Source: Tricholoma matsutake
Taxonomy: Eukaryota > Basidiomycota > Agaricomycetes > Agaricales > Tricholomataceae
Reading direction: 5' to 3'
Assembly: GCA_026075535.2 (NCBI GenBank)
Contig: AP026539.1
Span: 4,898,001-4,962,000, forward strand
DNA: 64,000 nt
Both the position numbers and the translations under genes were made by a program. Below, piece by piece: positions 42,932-54,869 of the stretch. A model generated the notes under the pieces. That model had not been told where the DNA came from. It was given only the letters and a program-made list of their open reading frames with translations, and ran no database searches. Positions within the stretch are counted from its first letter, which is position 1. Each line of letters starts with the position of its first letter.

Positions 42932-45900
42932 TTTATGAAATTTGAGATGTGTTGTCAAAAACATTCTATATCCTTTGTTGAAATGGGATTTTGGTGAACA
43001 ATGTAGCAGCAATTTATAAACACTGAAATAGATTGAACAATTCCTCCAGGGACATGACCACAAATAGCTGCAACATAGACCTTTAAGATGTCATCAGATA
43101 ACTATAACATTCAGGGAGCATGCAGGAAATACCTTCATTAGAGCCTTTTGTAAGGGGACTAGGGGGGTGCCCTGTGTGTTTTTCCTATTTTTTATGTTTG
43201 TCCTATATTTTTCCCCACCTCATTTCCTTCTATTCTTCATTTTCTATGATTTTTCGGGATTTTATTACTAATTTTCCCTTGCTATCATGTTTGTACATGT
43301 TGACACTTTTATATTTAGAGGCGGAGTACCCCTTCCGACACATACCCCTTGGTATGATATCATTTGGCGGCCTTGATCCGCCTATCTCCGCCTTTTTCTA
43401 TTTTTAGGTTATATTTGATTTTTGCAGTTTTCACATATACTGGGCACTGGCAAAGGGATCTTTAGAGTTTTCTCTTTGGATTTCCCTTTGCTAGGTGCGC
43501 CCCCAATCCCTGTATTATGTAGCATAATTTTAACTTCGGATTTCCCTTTGCTAGAGGCTTAGATTGCCCTTATACCTTTGAATCATCTCCAGTCCATTGA
43601 TTGAAGTTGTGGCCATATGGAAAATGGTGAAGTCCTGAGTATGCTGGTACAGCTGATATCCTGTGCTTTTGTTAGTGAGTTTGACACTCTCATCCAATAG
43701 AACTTGCCTCCGATCAATGTCTTGAATGATGTGGAGTGCATGCACTTTTCCACATTGGAGGAATAAATAGTCTTCAACCCAGTCGATGAGATGGTCTTTG
43801 AAAAAACCTTTGATGAGTTGGTGTAGGTATCTGGTGTGATCAATTGATGAATGTTGGCACATGGAAAATCATGTGTAAATGCTAAAAAGCATATTATTCA
43901 AGTTTGTGTAGACACAGAAAAGTAAAGATACCACAAGATCCAAATGGAGGCCATATTCATCCCAGACAATGCCAGGCTCAAATAATTGCAAAAGGAGATC
44001 AGTTTTCTCATGAGTTCATAAATGTGCATGGAAGTTATCCAAGTTGTTGGGGTGGGCATCACATCTATGAGATATATATCATGAGCGAGCAAACATCAAA
44101 ATGACAAGATTGCACAGGTTGGACACCAGTATTGAACAATAGTGGCCAGCAATACCTGTTCTTGATAATCTGCAATGTAAGGTCCAATTGAGTAGACTGC
44201 ACAAAAAAAACATCCATCAGGACATTGGACAACCTCAGGAGACATCATCACTTGTCTAAGAGGTGAGTAAATATATGCCAGACATTGGTGATATAGTTGC
44301 CAACAAAATTGTTGGAAAGTAACCATTGTCTGCTCCTTTTTACCAACTTAAATAAAATCATTAACTTGCAATGATGAGCACACAGAGAAACATACCCTTG
44401 GGGATAGGAAGGAATGTGCAAGGCAGGAGACCAATACCATGTACTCGTCTGCTTGGATTATCAATATTTCCAGGCCCAACATACACCAGATGAAACTGTT
44501 GGTTGCTGCTACAGTTTTATCACTTCCTGCAACTGTGATAACAAGCATAGAACCATGGTTCCTGAGATATTCCGGTGGATTAGAATTGGCAGGAGACCCC
44601 TTGGCTTTTGATGGGATCTACCTCCTCAGATATTTTAGTGATTTTATGTAATTTATTTCCCAAGATAGCAAAAAATGTGGCTCGAGCCATGACAACACTA
44701 GGGCCCATGTGGAGTGGAGTCTGGTGATGTGTAAGCTGGGGTAAGAGTTCTGAGCCTGAAGAGTTGGAGTCTGATGGGATTGTGGACGAGGTTGAGCAAG
44801 TGGTTGTATGCAGGGTTGGTGGTGAGGGTGTGAGTGGGGACAGGGGGCCAGATGACCTGGGTGGGGGCATGGCAGGGCATTGAGTGCATGCATGACTATG
44901 GGTCATTAGTGGGTGGGGCATGGAGGGTTTATGAGACAGTTTGTTATTGTCAGATTCTTGAGCTGTGATGGGGGGGTTGGCAAGAAAAGTGGCCTGTTCT
45001 TCATTTTTTTCTCTCTTATATTGTGTGACTCTGTGGGTCACTGACTGATGTAGTTGTCTAGATTAGGTTGTTGGCAAGCCATAGAGGGCATCAATGTGAT
45101 GTCTTTGGGTGCACAATGATGTATTCGCAATCCAGTACTCAGGTGGATTCGGGAGGAGGTGTGTGAGAATGTAGACGATGGTGATACAGTGGTGATGTTG
45201 CCTTGATTTGGGGATATCACTGATGGGGTTGATTATCTTGATTGCTCTGTGATCACGTCATCTCAAAAAAAAGTGGAAGAAAGTATCAACTTCCAACACT
45301 CAGAAGACAAGGAAATGAGATGATGAGAGTATGGATTCAAGAAGTGATACTCATACAAATGATGGTACAATACTAATGAACCTCTTTACATGTGATATAT
45401 AAGTGACCATGATAACTGTGTGTGTGATCAAAACTTGATCAAAACCTAACCAAATTTGTCAGCATTTCTATTTTTGGGACTCAGTGCTGCTGTATAACTG
45501 TATGCATGGCCATGACAGCCATCTTTTGACAGTCAATATGGCACAAATCCATACCATACACCATACCATCAAGGCAAGGCTCAAGGTCCTGATGGTACAG
45601 GTACCATAACCGTCAGACAGCACTATGTAACTGTCAGTGTATGGCATGGTGCACAGCCATAGATTCCAGGAGAAAAAAGGTAGTATAACACATACTGCCT
45701 GCTTGAAAGCCCATTCACTGGACATCACATTGGTCCAGACATGATCACCAGCACTGTTAAATTCCATAAATGGAACATAATCCCAGTGCCCATCAAAGTC
45801 AGTACAAGATATTTGCTCATGGAGAACATGGCATATATCACAAGTTACAAGTTCAAAATCCCATGTCATCCACTTTGGTGGATCTGGGGGTAAAGTGCCT

Positions 45901-46443
45901 TGGTAGCAAAATAAGACGTTCCTCCAGGGATTATTGCCTTGTTGGATTTGATCAATAGTTGCATACATGTCATTTGGAGATGCCAAAGGTACATCATTGT
46001 AACCATGTTTGGCTGCCTGTGCAGCCCAGTCTGGAGGCCTCAATTGATAGATCCTTTGGAGCTTTGGAGTTCACAGAAGTGAAAGTCTGCAAACTCAAAT
46101 GCAAGTCAGTCTTCAAATGGATGGAATGGATTTTCTGGTGTAGCATTGAGAGGCTGGTGAGGTTGAGGATAATCTGCAGATGGCCCAAAATGACCATCTT
46201 TGTCACATGGGATAGCTAAGTGCCAACACATCAGAGATCAAAAGCTTGGTTAGCATAAAAGAGTTGCACTATCTGTAAGCTTAGAATGAGTACATCTCTC
46301 GTAAAGGTTTCATTTGATGATTTATTTTTGCTTGATGCTGGTGACTGTAGATAGTGAAAGGAATTCATGTGATAGGTAGGACCATGGGCTGATCTACATT
46401 CTTTTGGGCAGCCTCCAACAGGGCACTGATATTCCTGCAACAT
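42931..46443 (-). pseudogene. Plavaka-type transposase, N-terminal half
   Basis: The minus strand starts with a C2H2 finger at 46440 (YQCPVGGCPKECRSAHGPTY, HMNSFH). It continues with NNPWRNVLFCYQGTLPPDPP, KWMTWDFELVTCDI, DYVPFMEF and MSSEWAFKQA (to about 45690). Then come NHGSMLVITVAGSDKT and HLVYVGPGNIDNPSRRVHG (44575-44400), FCWQLYHQCLAYI, CPDGCFF, IADYQEQVLLATIVQYWCPT (44326-44096), and ALMK plus VYVAAICGHVPGGIVQ (43160-42960). This is the conserved order of Plavaka transposases. It is interrupted by the solo LTR at 43149 and by about 1.1 kb of unrelated sequence (roughly 44590-45690) that contains a Pro/Thr-rich frame. The match stops at the inverted-end block and resumes at 29712. Confidence 0.85.
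43149..43574 (+). mobile_element. Solo LTR of the chromodomain gypsy family
   Basis: A 426-bp LTR in plus orientation, opposite to the two full elements, with a perfect 5-bp target duplication CCTTT at 43144-43148 and 43575-43579. It is inserted in the Plavaka N-terminal half, just before the ALMK codons. Confidence 0.95.
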
Positions 46444-46570
46444 GATAAATTAAATAGTTAGCGAAGTTTCCTGCTTTGCCTTCTACCCTGTGTACTGCAG
46501 AGATATTGGATGGTTGAAGGAATTGGGGATGTTACAGAGATGTCAGACAGTTCAAGGAATTGGGGACATT

Positions 46571-47167
46571 TAGTATTTAAAAGTCTGGTCCAATCTGGTT
46601 TTTTGGCATCCCAGGAAGGCAACCACAACCGGACTGGTTTGGGTAAATTACCAAATAAGGAAAAAACCAGACTGGACTGATATGAACTGGTTTTTTTGGT
46701 CTTTGCATTCAGGGACTGTGCCAGACTGGTTACAACTGGGTTTCGGATTGGACTTTGGCTGGGACCAGTTGCACTACCTCCCAGCTCCCTTCAGATCCAA
46801 AATTTAAGGAAATCAGTTAGGAACTGACTTAGTTATGATGAAAATAATCTGTCAATGTTTTCATTAGGTTCAGATGTTCATGCAACTTTGTTTTTATCAT
46901 AACTAAGTCAACTCTCAACCGATTTCTCTAAAAGTTGGAGCATTTTGTAGCTATGAAATAGACCTATCAATGGCAACCAACAGCTTGGTCTACAATCGGT
47001 TGCAACTGGGTTTTTATCAGTTGCCCTTCATGCACAATCTTTGGGCAACTGCAACTGCAACTGATTGCAACTCAGGGCAACCAGAACAAAAGTCCAGTTG
47101 CCTCTGGTCTATTTTTCGGTCTGGTCTGGTCCAGTTTCAGTCCATGTGACCAGACTTTCAAACACTA
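46571..47167. mobile_element. hAT-like non-autonomous element (597 bp)
   Basis: The terminal inverted repeats are TAGTATTTAAAAGTCTGGTC and TAGTGTTTGAAAGTCTGGTC (18 of 20 match). The flanking 8-mers are GGGACATT (46563-46570) and GGGATGTT (47168-47175). They differ at two adjacent positions in the way expected if an original GGGACGTT lost its CpG as CpA on one side and TpG on the other. The interior is rich in CTGGT and GGTTGCAACTGG phrases and encodes nothing. Confidence 0.6.
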
Positions 47168-47175
47168 GGGATGTT

Positions 47176-49682
47176 ACAGAGATGTCAGAGCTCAAGGAAT
47201 TTGGGATGCTGGTGATGCATGGCAGGGAACCAAATTTTGATAAACTGAATGAAATTGAACCACTTTCTTTTTTTTCTCGCTTCCACAATCCAACAGTCAC
47301 ACCACAATCCTTTTTCAACAGCTTTGCATGGCTCAAAGGATGTGCTCAATGGCTGTAGCAGCTGTGGAGCAGGAACCTGCAGTGGCCCCCATACCGTCAG
47401 ATGACCTGCAAACCACTACTGAAGATCCAAAGGTCAAGAAAAGGGGGAAAGGAGTTGATGATACAGATGATGTACAGAGAAAAAAGGTACACTTTATTGT
47501 ATTCATATGATGTCTTGACAAGTTGATGGACTTGACTGCAGACTAGATGTAATGGACCACCACAGCAATGATCTCCATTGCCCAAGTGAAGTGGTCAAAA
47601 TGAGGATCCTGTCTGGAAGTGAGCCAAGGCTGCTAAAGCAGCAGCAACAAAAGCAGGAAAAGCAGCAAATATTGAAAGGAAACAGAAATGCACAGCTGAA
47701 GCTGAAGCTGCAAGGGATAAACTGGCAGAGATGGAAGTCGACAATCTTTCATGCAGAGGCAAGAGTCCAAATGTTGTATTTACCATCACTCAGATATGGG
47801 TGACTTGGAGTAATTACCTGGTGCCAAGAACAGTGATAGCAATGAGGACAGAAATAGCAACAACAGTGGTGAAGGCAAATTTTTTGGCTTGCTGGACCAG
47901 GAATTCAGCAGTGAGGATTCTGAGGATGAGCCAACTCAGAAGTGCAATGTGCATGATGACCAGCAAGAAGTCATCAAAAAGTGCAACACCAAGGTAAGGT
48001 TTTATATGCAATATCCAATCAATGAATGGAAGCTCACCTGTACACAAAGAAAAGGAAAAGTGAGAAGACCCCCAAACTGAAGCTGTGAGATCAAGTTGTG
48101 AAGAAGGATGAAGTGAAAGGCTAGATGGGAGGTGGGAACAGGTGAGCCAATTTGATCCAAGGTCAAAATGTGTTGATTGATTGTACAGCAGACTTCTGGT
48201 CACATCTGGTTTAAATGTTAAATGAGCAACAGCATCACAGTCAAAATCAAAGAAAACCAAGGCAACAGCGGAAACTGTGAAGAGCATGGACAATGAAGCC
48301 ACCTTATCAACAAGACCAGATTTCCCACCATCCCCAGAGAAATTTGATCATGAATGAGCAAATTTCCAACTTGCTAGAGCCAGTAAGCATGATTGAACAC
48401 ACAAAAATTTGGTATGTTATTCTATTCTATAGACAATACCCTCCTTGGAATGAATCCATCTAGGATGTAGCATCTTGAAAGACAGTGATAGCCTTGACTC
48501 CATGTTTCTACTTGTCCCTCAGAGTGGACATTGCCAGGCCCCAAAATCCCACATCATGCCTTCCACTCAATGTAGACAGGTTGCTAGGCCTGTTGATCAA
48601 AAGATCAAGAAACCATCCCAGTATAAGAATAATCCCCGATGATCTAGATGAGATTATGATAGCGATGCAAGCACCACCTCTGGGTTGCTTGAGTCAGATA
48701 CTGGCCGCAGTGCCATCATGCCAAAAGGCAGGCAGCTCAAGATATTGCCATCCATCATCTTATCACTGAGGACAAGATACTTCACAATGCTGTCCAGTGC
48801 ACTTTTCACCTCCCAGGAACCTTTTGACCACTTCACAAAGACTTCATTTGTATTTTTTACAATTTCCTGTACTGCTTTCAAAAGTGTTTGGCCCTTCTTC
48901 AAAGTCACGCTTGAAACTGATGATGCACTGTTCAACATTGTATGCTTTCTCCATAACAGTAGTTAATCAAGATTTGACTTTGATTTATAGGGATATCAAT
49001 GATTAATGGAGCTATGAGGGAAGATTTATGACATGACTAAAAACACTCTTCAGAACTACTTCTTATCTGAGTGGTATTCACCAGTGGACATCAAGAACTA
49101 GGTAAAATGGTTTTGTAGCACACATGGTAGTCCCATATTTCATAAGACACCAGTTCCTCAGGACAGTGTGTGGGATGCAAATGATCTGAGATATCAAGTT
49201 TGTTTCTCACCAAAGACTTTTTTTTTTGGTTTGCTGACATTTTTCACAGAAGAAACCCTGTGGTTCCTGAAAAATGATTTTTTGATCAATATCAGTGCCC
49301 ACTTTCTTCAGGACAGCAAGAACTCGGCATACAATTTTGGGCCACCTCTAGGCCTATTTGTTTTAATCCTCACAGCAGTAACAAATATTTAAATTTAGTG
49401 CCATTGTTTCATATTCTCATCATGGCACCCGCAGTTCAAAAAAGTCATTCGATCTTACAAGACTGGTGTTTATGTTGCCTTGGGTGATTTTTGTGCAAAA
49501 AGCTGCAATATGTGGGTTAAGCAATACAACCAAAACTTTGACAAGAAGACAATGGATTGGTGGGATGCTATGCTTCAATATTACAGTGTTGTGGCTGATT
49601 CTGAATTGTCAAGAATTGGTGAAATGTCAATCTTGGATGAGGACTGGGTAGCTTTGCCCATGAGTAGCCCTGGCAGTAATTA
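47176..49682 (+). pseudogene. Uncharacterised coding-like remnant
   Basis: Discontinuous plus-strand frames look protein-coding: PAVAPIPSDDLQTTTEDPKV near 47380, an Ala/Lys-rich helix (KAAATKAGKAANIERKQK) near 47640-47720, and a clear block at 49435-49682 (KVIRSYKTGVYVALGDFCAK, WVKQYNQNFDKKTMDWWDAM, ADSELSRIGEMSILDEDW) ending at TAG 49680-49682. Stops and frame changes separate them. I do not recognise the family; CpG depletion marks it as old repeat-type DNA. Confidence 0.35.
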
Positions 49683-50490
49683 GTTTATACCTTTTTTTCT
49701 TTCTGATTAACCCCAACTCACTACTTTTTCTCTGCAAACCCCCTGCCCCCCCCAAAAAAAAACAAAAAAATCTGACTCAACCACTTTCTGCATTTATAGT
49801 ACTTACTTTACTAGCTTTTTTGAGCTTATCTGCACTTTTTTCACTTGATTGAAATACAGTCAATAGCTACTTTTGACTAAATGTAGGTTACTTCCTCAAT
49901 TTTTACACTTTTTCAGCTTTCCCTACTTGACAGAGCTCGTACAAGCTCATATAGCTCATAAAAGTGAAAAAAAGTTTTTACCAAAAATACTGATGAAAGG
50001 GAAACCCCAGCTACCCATGTTTTATTATTTTAGGACTCATTGCACAGCTACTTATGCCACATAGGTAAGCTACAGTGTATTGACTGATATGGCCTATTGA
50101 ACACATACATTGTATTGAGTGATACGGGTACAGTGGATGCTGTCAAACACTCTCTACATATGTACATACTATAGTAACCAATGAATGCACTAATAGAACA
50201 ATTGCTGTACTGTACAGTAGATGTGCATTGAGCATGTAATATAGACATTGGTAGCCTATGAAATAGCATCAGACACAGGCATCAGACACAGGCAGTGGCA
50301 TTGGCATTGACATCAGAATCTGGCATTGACATCAGGCACAGCTTCCACATAATGTATGTACACATTGTATCAAGTGATATGGGTTCAGTGGATGCTCTCC
50401 AGTGCTATATATATATGTACCTACTATAGTAACCACTATTAGATTGCCTGCTGCACTGTAATGTAAATTGTATAGACATGGGGAACCAAT
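49683..50490. other. No gene seen; local duplications
   Basis: AT-rich sequence with C and A runs near 49740-49770. Two similar passages occur: GATACGGGTACAGTGGATGCTGTC near 50121 and GATATGGGTTCAGTGGATGCTCTC near 50375, each followed by TATGTAC and ACTATAGTAACCA. This suggests a roughly 250-bp tandem duplication. Confidence 0.5.
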
Positions 50491-50566
50491 GCATTGGCAT
50501 TGGCATTGGCATTGGCATTGGCATTGGCATTGGCATTGGCATTGGCATTGGCATTGGCATTGGCAG
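50491..50566. repeat. GGCATT hexanucleotide microsatellite
   Basis: About 12.5 uninterrupted copies of GGCATT. The unit has no stop codon in any of the three minus-strand frames, so all three stay open (Met-Pro, Gln-Cys and Ala-Asn dipeptides). Shorter runs of the same unit occur near 50295 and 55018-55080. Confidence 0.97.
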
Positions 50567-51098
50567 CATATAACATGGGTAAGGGTTTTCCTGCAGTAAT
50601 TCTGGTATGGGGCATACAGGTGTGGGTCTGGTGTGCCAAAATGAAGACCCATTGAGCACCATGCCCGTTCTCAGGGTGCCATGGTTATCAATGGGTTTGG
50701 GCCAAATGTTTGGCATGATTGTTGGGTGTTGGGAATGTTTGGCATAGCCCCATGTCAGCAATGAGTCAGTTCCTCCCTCTTCACCTTCTCATCATTCTTG
50801 TTCTGCTTGGTCTGCCCACCATTAATCACCTTCCTGGCTTTATCATGGCACCAAGGAGTAATAGAATGCACTTTCTCTCACAACCCCAAACATCAGACAG
50901 TGGTTGATGTATTTGCTGGACCAAGTGAGTGCTCTTGTATGCGCAGAAGTCCTGTTTTCAGCTAAATTACTGTCATTTCAGACATCCATCAACTGGCAAC
51001 ATGGTTCAACTAGAATTCTTTGACATGGTGTTCCTACATGCATTTTCTAGTATAAATATTGGGGTGGTTGCTCATTTTTTTTCACTGCACCCTGAAAA
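50567..51098. other. Upstream of the hAT transposase remnant
   Basis: No recognisable coding. A short ORF at 50719-50907 is unrecognised. The autonomous hAT terminus was not found here. Confidence 0.4.
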
Positions 51099-54000
51099 AT
51101 GGCTCATTCAAGTTGCTCATTGCCATTGACCCACTCTGTTGCATCTACCACTGCCCAGTCCACCAAACAGGCCATTAAATCCATCCAGAAAGCCATCAAG
51201 AAGAGTGTTGCAGCCATCACTTGTCCATTCAAGGAAGTGCGCACTTCTGCCTTGTTGAGAACATCATCTATCATTAGCAGGGGTATGTCTGCTTTTGCAT
51301 TGTATTTTTTTGGTCACCTTCTCAACAATACATAGATGAAGATCACAACCTGGTGTCATCTTCAGTAATAGATGTGGACATGACTTCAGAACCTGCAGGC
51401 AAAACAGATGAACAGGAACTCAGTATGTATTGCCCTTACTATTTGGACTTTATCTCATTTGCCCTTTCTTTCCTAGAGTGATTAAAGAGCACTTGGCGCT
51501 CTTTGGTCTACAGTTTTTTCAAGTCAAAGGTCAATATCAAATATGACGATGGCCACAAGTTTCACTTCTTTTGATGTTCTGCAAAGAAATGCAAGGGGAG
51601 TGGAGGCATTCAGCAATATCAAGATTCCAAGGACTGTGTGGCAACATCTAACTTGAAGAGCCACACCATGAAGTGCTTTGGGATCAATGCTGTCAATGCT
51701 GCTGCCAATAAAACAAAGCCCAATTGCCATGATGGATCAATCTTTGCTCTTTTTGCTTGTCCAGGCCAACAGCCAGTTATGATCTCTCATCAGTCATGTA
51801 CAAATGGCAAAATGAGGTATGTCTTTCTTTATTTCTTCTATTGGTGTTTAACAGCCTTTGCCAAGGGCTCACATCCCAAAGTGGTGTGCTGAAAGTAACA
51901 GGCCAATCAAGATTGTGAAAAAACAATGAATTCATATTGTTAATAAAGGCTGGATGCCCAGGTACTTTGCTTCCTAGTCCGATGATGGTGTCTTGTGACA
52001 TCAAGGCTTCATTCAAAAAATGGTGGCAACACATCCACAAACTTCTTGCAGTATGTATTGCTCATCTTCAAGTGTCATTGCCCACTCACCTTCAACAACA
52101 GGAACATGCAGGTTTTGTTCATTTTGCTACTGATGCATGGACCTCACTGAATCACTGGGCTTTCATTGCATGGACTGTCCATTTTCATCATCAAGGTCAT
52201 ATCCTGATGTTCTTGCTGGATATCATTGAGGTTCCTGAGGTATGCTGTCAATCTGCTTATTTTGTTTGTTTATTGACTTTTGACATAGTCTCACACTGGT
52301 AAAACCCTTGCAATGCAGTTTCATGTGATGTTAGTCAGTCACGGCCTCAAACAAAGAGTATGTTGGCCTGTGCTATCACCACTTGACTATGGCTGATGTC
52401 TTTTTGCTTTAGATCCTCACCTTTAATGGCAACAATGCCACTTCGAGCGACAAGCAGACCACCTATCTTCATTGCTTCCCAAACTTGTTTGACTGGGTTA
52501 ATTAAGTTCAATGTTTCAACCATAGGATGCAACTGTCTGCCAAGGTACTCATCAGACCATTCACCACTGCTGGTACACCTGGTGAAGATAATGCAGAGCC
52601 CAATGACATGGCGCCTGATGAGGATGACACCCATGCTCTCACACTTGTGATGGCCACCTGTGCTGACAATTGTGATGAAGAAGCAGATGATGAGGAAGTG
52701 GATGACAAGGCTAGTGAGGAGGAGGAGGAGGAAGAGGAGGAGGATCCACTTGACAAGTTGAGTGTGGCTGACAAGGAGAATTTGCTGGAGGACATGGCCA
52801 TTGTTTGTTCAACCCTAAACAAGGTATGTTATCTATCTTAGCTATTATATATCCAACACTAATGCCCCAATTTTTTTCAGATCTGCAAGTTATTATTTGC
52901 CATCATCCACTTGACTACAATTGCTCTTCCTGCTTGGTGCAAGGCATGCACCTCGCATGCCCTTCAAATTTGCCTCATCCCATGTGATGTCAAGACACCC
53001 TAGAATTTGACCTACAATATGCTCAAGATTGCCCTTAAGAACCATGCTGCTATTGATGACATCACCAGGAACAAATCACTCAAGCTCCAAAAGTATGAAT
53101 TAGATGATGACAACTGGTGAGTCATCTTGGATCTTATCTGGGTCTTAAAGGTATGTTATCCTTTGTCTTTCTGTGCATGTCTTATCCCTCTTGAGATTTA
53201 TAAAGAAGCTACCATATTCTTCTCTCAGGACCATGTCGCCACCATCCCCCACCTTATCCCTACCATGGACTGCATCAACACCATGCTATGCAGTTCAGAC
53301 ATGAAGGCCCTTTCTTCATCCATCAAGCATGCACTCACATTTGTGTGTTTGGTACTCAACAAGTATTATTCCAAGACAGACCTGTCAAATGTCTACTGGG
53401 TTGCAATGGGTAGGTCCTCTAGTTGATCTCATTGCATTGTGCAATTCTAATGGATTGTTAGTTCTCCACCCACCACTCAAGCTCAAGTATTTCTGGCAAC
53501 ATGAATGGACCCAGGAGTGGATTGATGCAGCCAAGGGAATTTTATGGGATGAGTATCTCAAGTATGATGCTCCAAACAAGGTAAACACAGATTTGGTAAG
53601 TCAGCTATGCTTTTTCTCTCTATTCTTGAAGCTGACAACAGTCATAGGTTGAGTCCATGACCAGTGACAATGTCATAGACTTCTTCAACATTCCAATGGC
53701 AATATTCAAGGACTGGACAAACTTGACAAATATTTATTGCAACCAATGAAAAAGGTCCATGACCCTGTCAAGTGGTGGTGGGATTGTTGCCACCAATTTC
53801 TGAACTTATTGAAGATGGCATTGGACTACCTCAGCATCTCTGGTATGTCTCCCTATTCCTATCATGTGCTGTTTTTTGATATGAACCATCAGCAACATCT
53901 ACTGCTGTTGAACACATATTTTCTCAAGGCAGGCAGCTTCTCCACTTCATGCACAATAGGCTATCTGGAGCATCGATCTGTGCAATGCTGTGCTTTTGAG

Positions 54001-54105
54001 ACTGGCACCAGAAGGACTTGGTTGATACTACTGACATTCTTGAAGCTGTTAAGGATGGTCAGGGTAAGTGTAAGCATGTCTTGAGTGAAGTATCAAGTGA
54101 CAATG
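51099..54105 (+). pseudogene. hAT-family transposase pseudogene
   Basis: Plus-strand pieces separated by GT-AG introns follow the order of agaricomycete hAT transposases: a Ser/Lys-rich start (51099-51280), a zinc-finger-like BED region (YDDGHKFHFF, CKGSGGIQQYQD, NLKSHTMKCFG, 51530-51690), the conserved FATDAWTSLNHWAFIAWTVH with FLLDIIEVPE (52120-52240), FNGNNATS and QCFNHRMQLSAKVL (52420-52560), an acidic run (EEEEEEEEEDPLDKLS) near 52720, and the C-terminal dimerisation part with KWWWDCC, MALDYLSI, then EHIFSQGRQLLHF near 53780-53960. Many stops and frameshifts (for example near 52990 and 53420) mean no transposase can be made. The ends of this element were not identified. Confidence 0.8.
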
Positions 54106-54237
54106 ACTGAGCAACTATCTTGGCATATAATTACTTTTTGTAGTTCGTATGTCTTGTTCCCACAGGCTCCACCTGTAGTATCATCATGCAGTTGCATGGT
54201 ATACCATGGTGTTTTTATGAAAACCTTGGAGTATAAG

Positions 54238-54728
54238 TAGGGCAAGGCAGGGGTTACCCCTGGGTGTCAAATCTCATACCCTTACCCCTACCCCTGAACA
54301 CCCTACCATTAGGGGTAAGGGTATGGAAACATATAAGGGTTGCCAAGGGTATGGGAGGGTTTGTCAAGGGTACAAGGGTTTGGCACAAAATCAACATATT
54401 TAGAGCAAAATTCATTTGAAAAGTGTTGATAACTATTGTATTTACTATTAATATCACATATTAATACCTCTTATTAACATATGAAAGCCATTATCATGTT
54501 GGACAATCCCAAAATCTGAATTTAATTGATGAAAAGCTTGAATATGAGCCTTTGTAGCTGAAAAAATCAAATAATATTCTTACACATAAGCATACCCCTG
54601 GCATACCCCTGTACTATTAGTAAGGGTACAGGGATATGCAAGGGTATGAACTTCCAAACCCCTACCCTTACCCCTCATACCCTTAGCCCCAAAACACAAG
54701 GGTATACCCCTACCCCTGCCTTGCCTTA
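54238..54728. mobile_element. hAT-like MITE (491 bp)
   Basis: The terminal inverted repeats TAGGGCAAGGCAGGGGT and TAAGGCAAGGCAGGGGT match at 16 of 17 positions. A perfect 8-bp target duplication AGTATAAG flanks it (54230-54237 and 54729-54736). Subterminal regions are dense in GGGTA and TACCC phrases on both sides, so the element could fold on itself. No coding. Confidence 0.9.
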
Positions 54729-54869
54729 AGTATAAGGGTATGGGTGAGATGTACTCCAAAATACCCATGGTGTTACCCATGTTACACCTTAGGCATCAGG
54801 AGCAGGCATTGTGGACTGCAGTCAGGCATAGAAAGCAAAGACCTAAGCAGGAAATGTTATTGTTACATA

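Noticed and set aside
50490..50570. CRISPR-like array
   Set aside because: Pure 6-bp tandem without spacers, in a eukaryotic context.
50332..50761. Minus-strand ORFs with Met-Pro, Gln-Cys or Ala-Asn repeats
   Set aside because: Three frames of one hexanucleotide microsatellite; not evidence of a gene.
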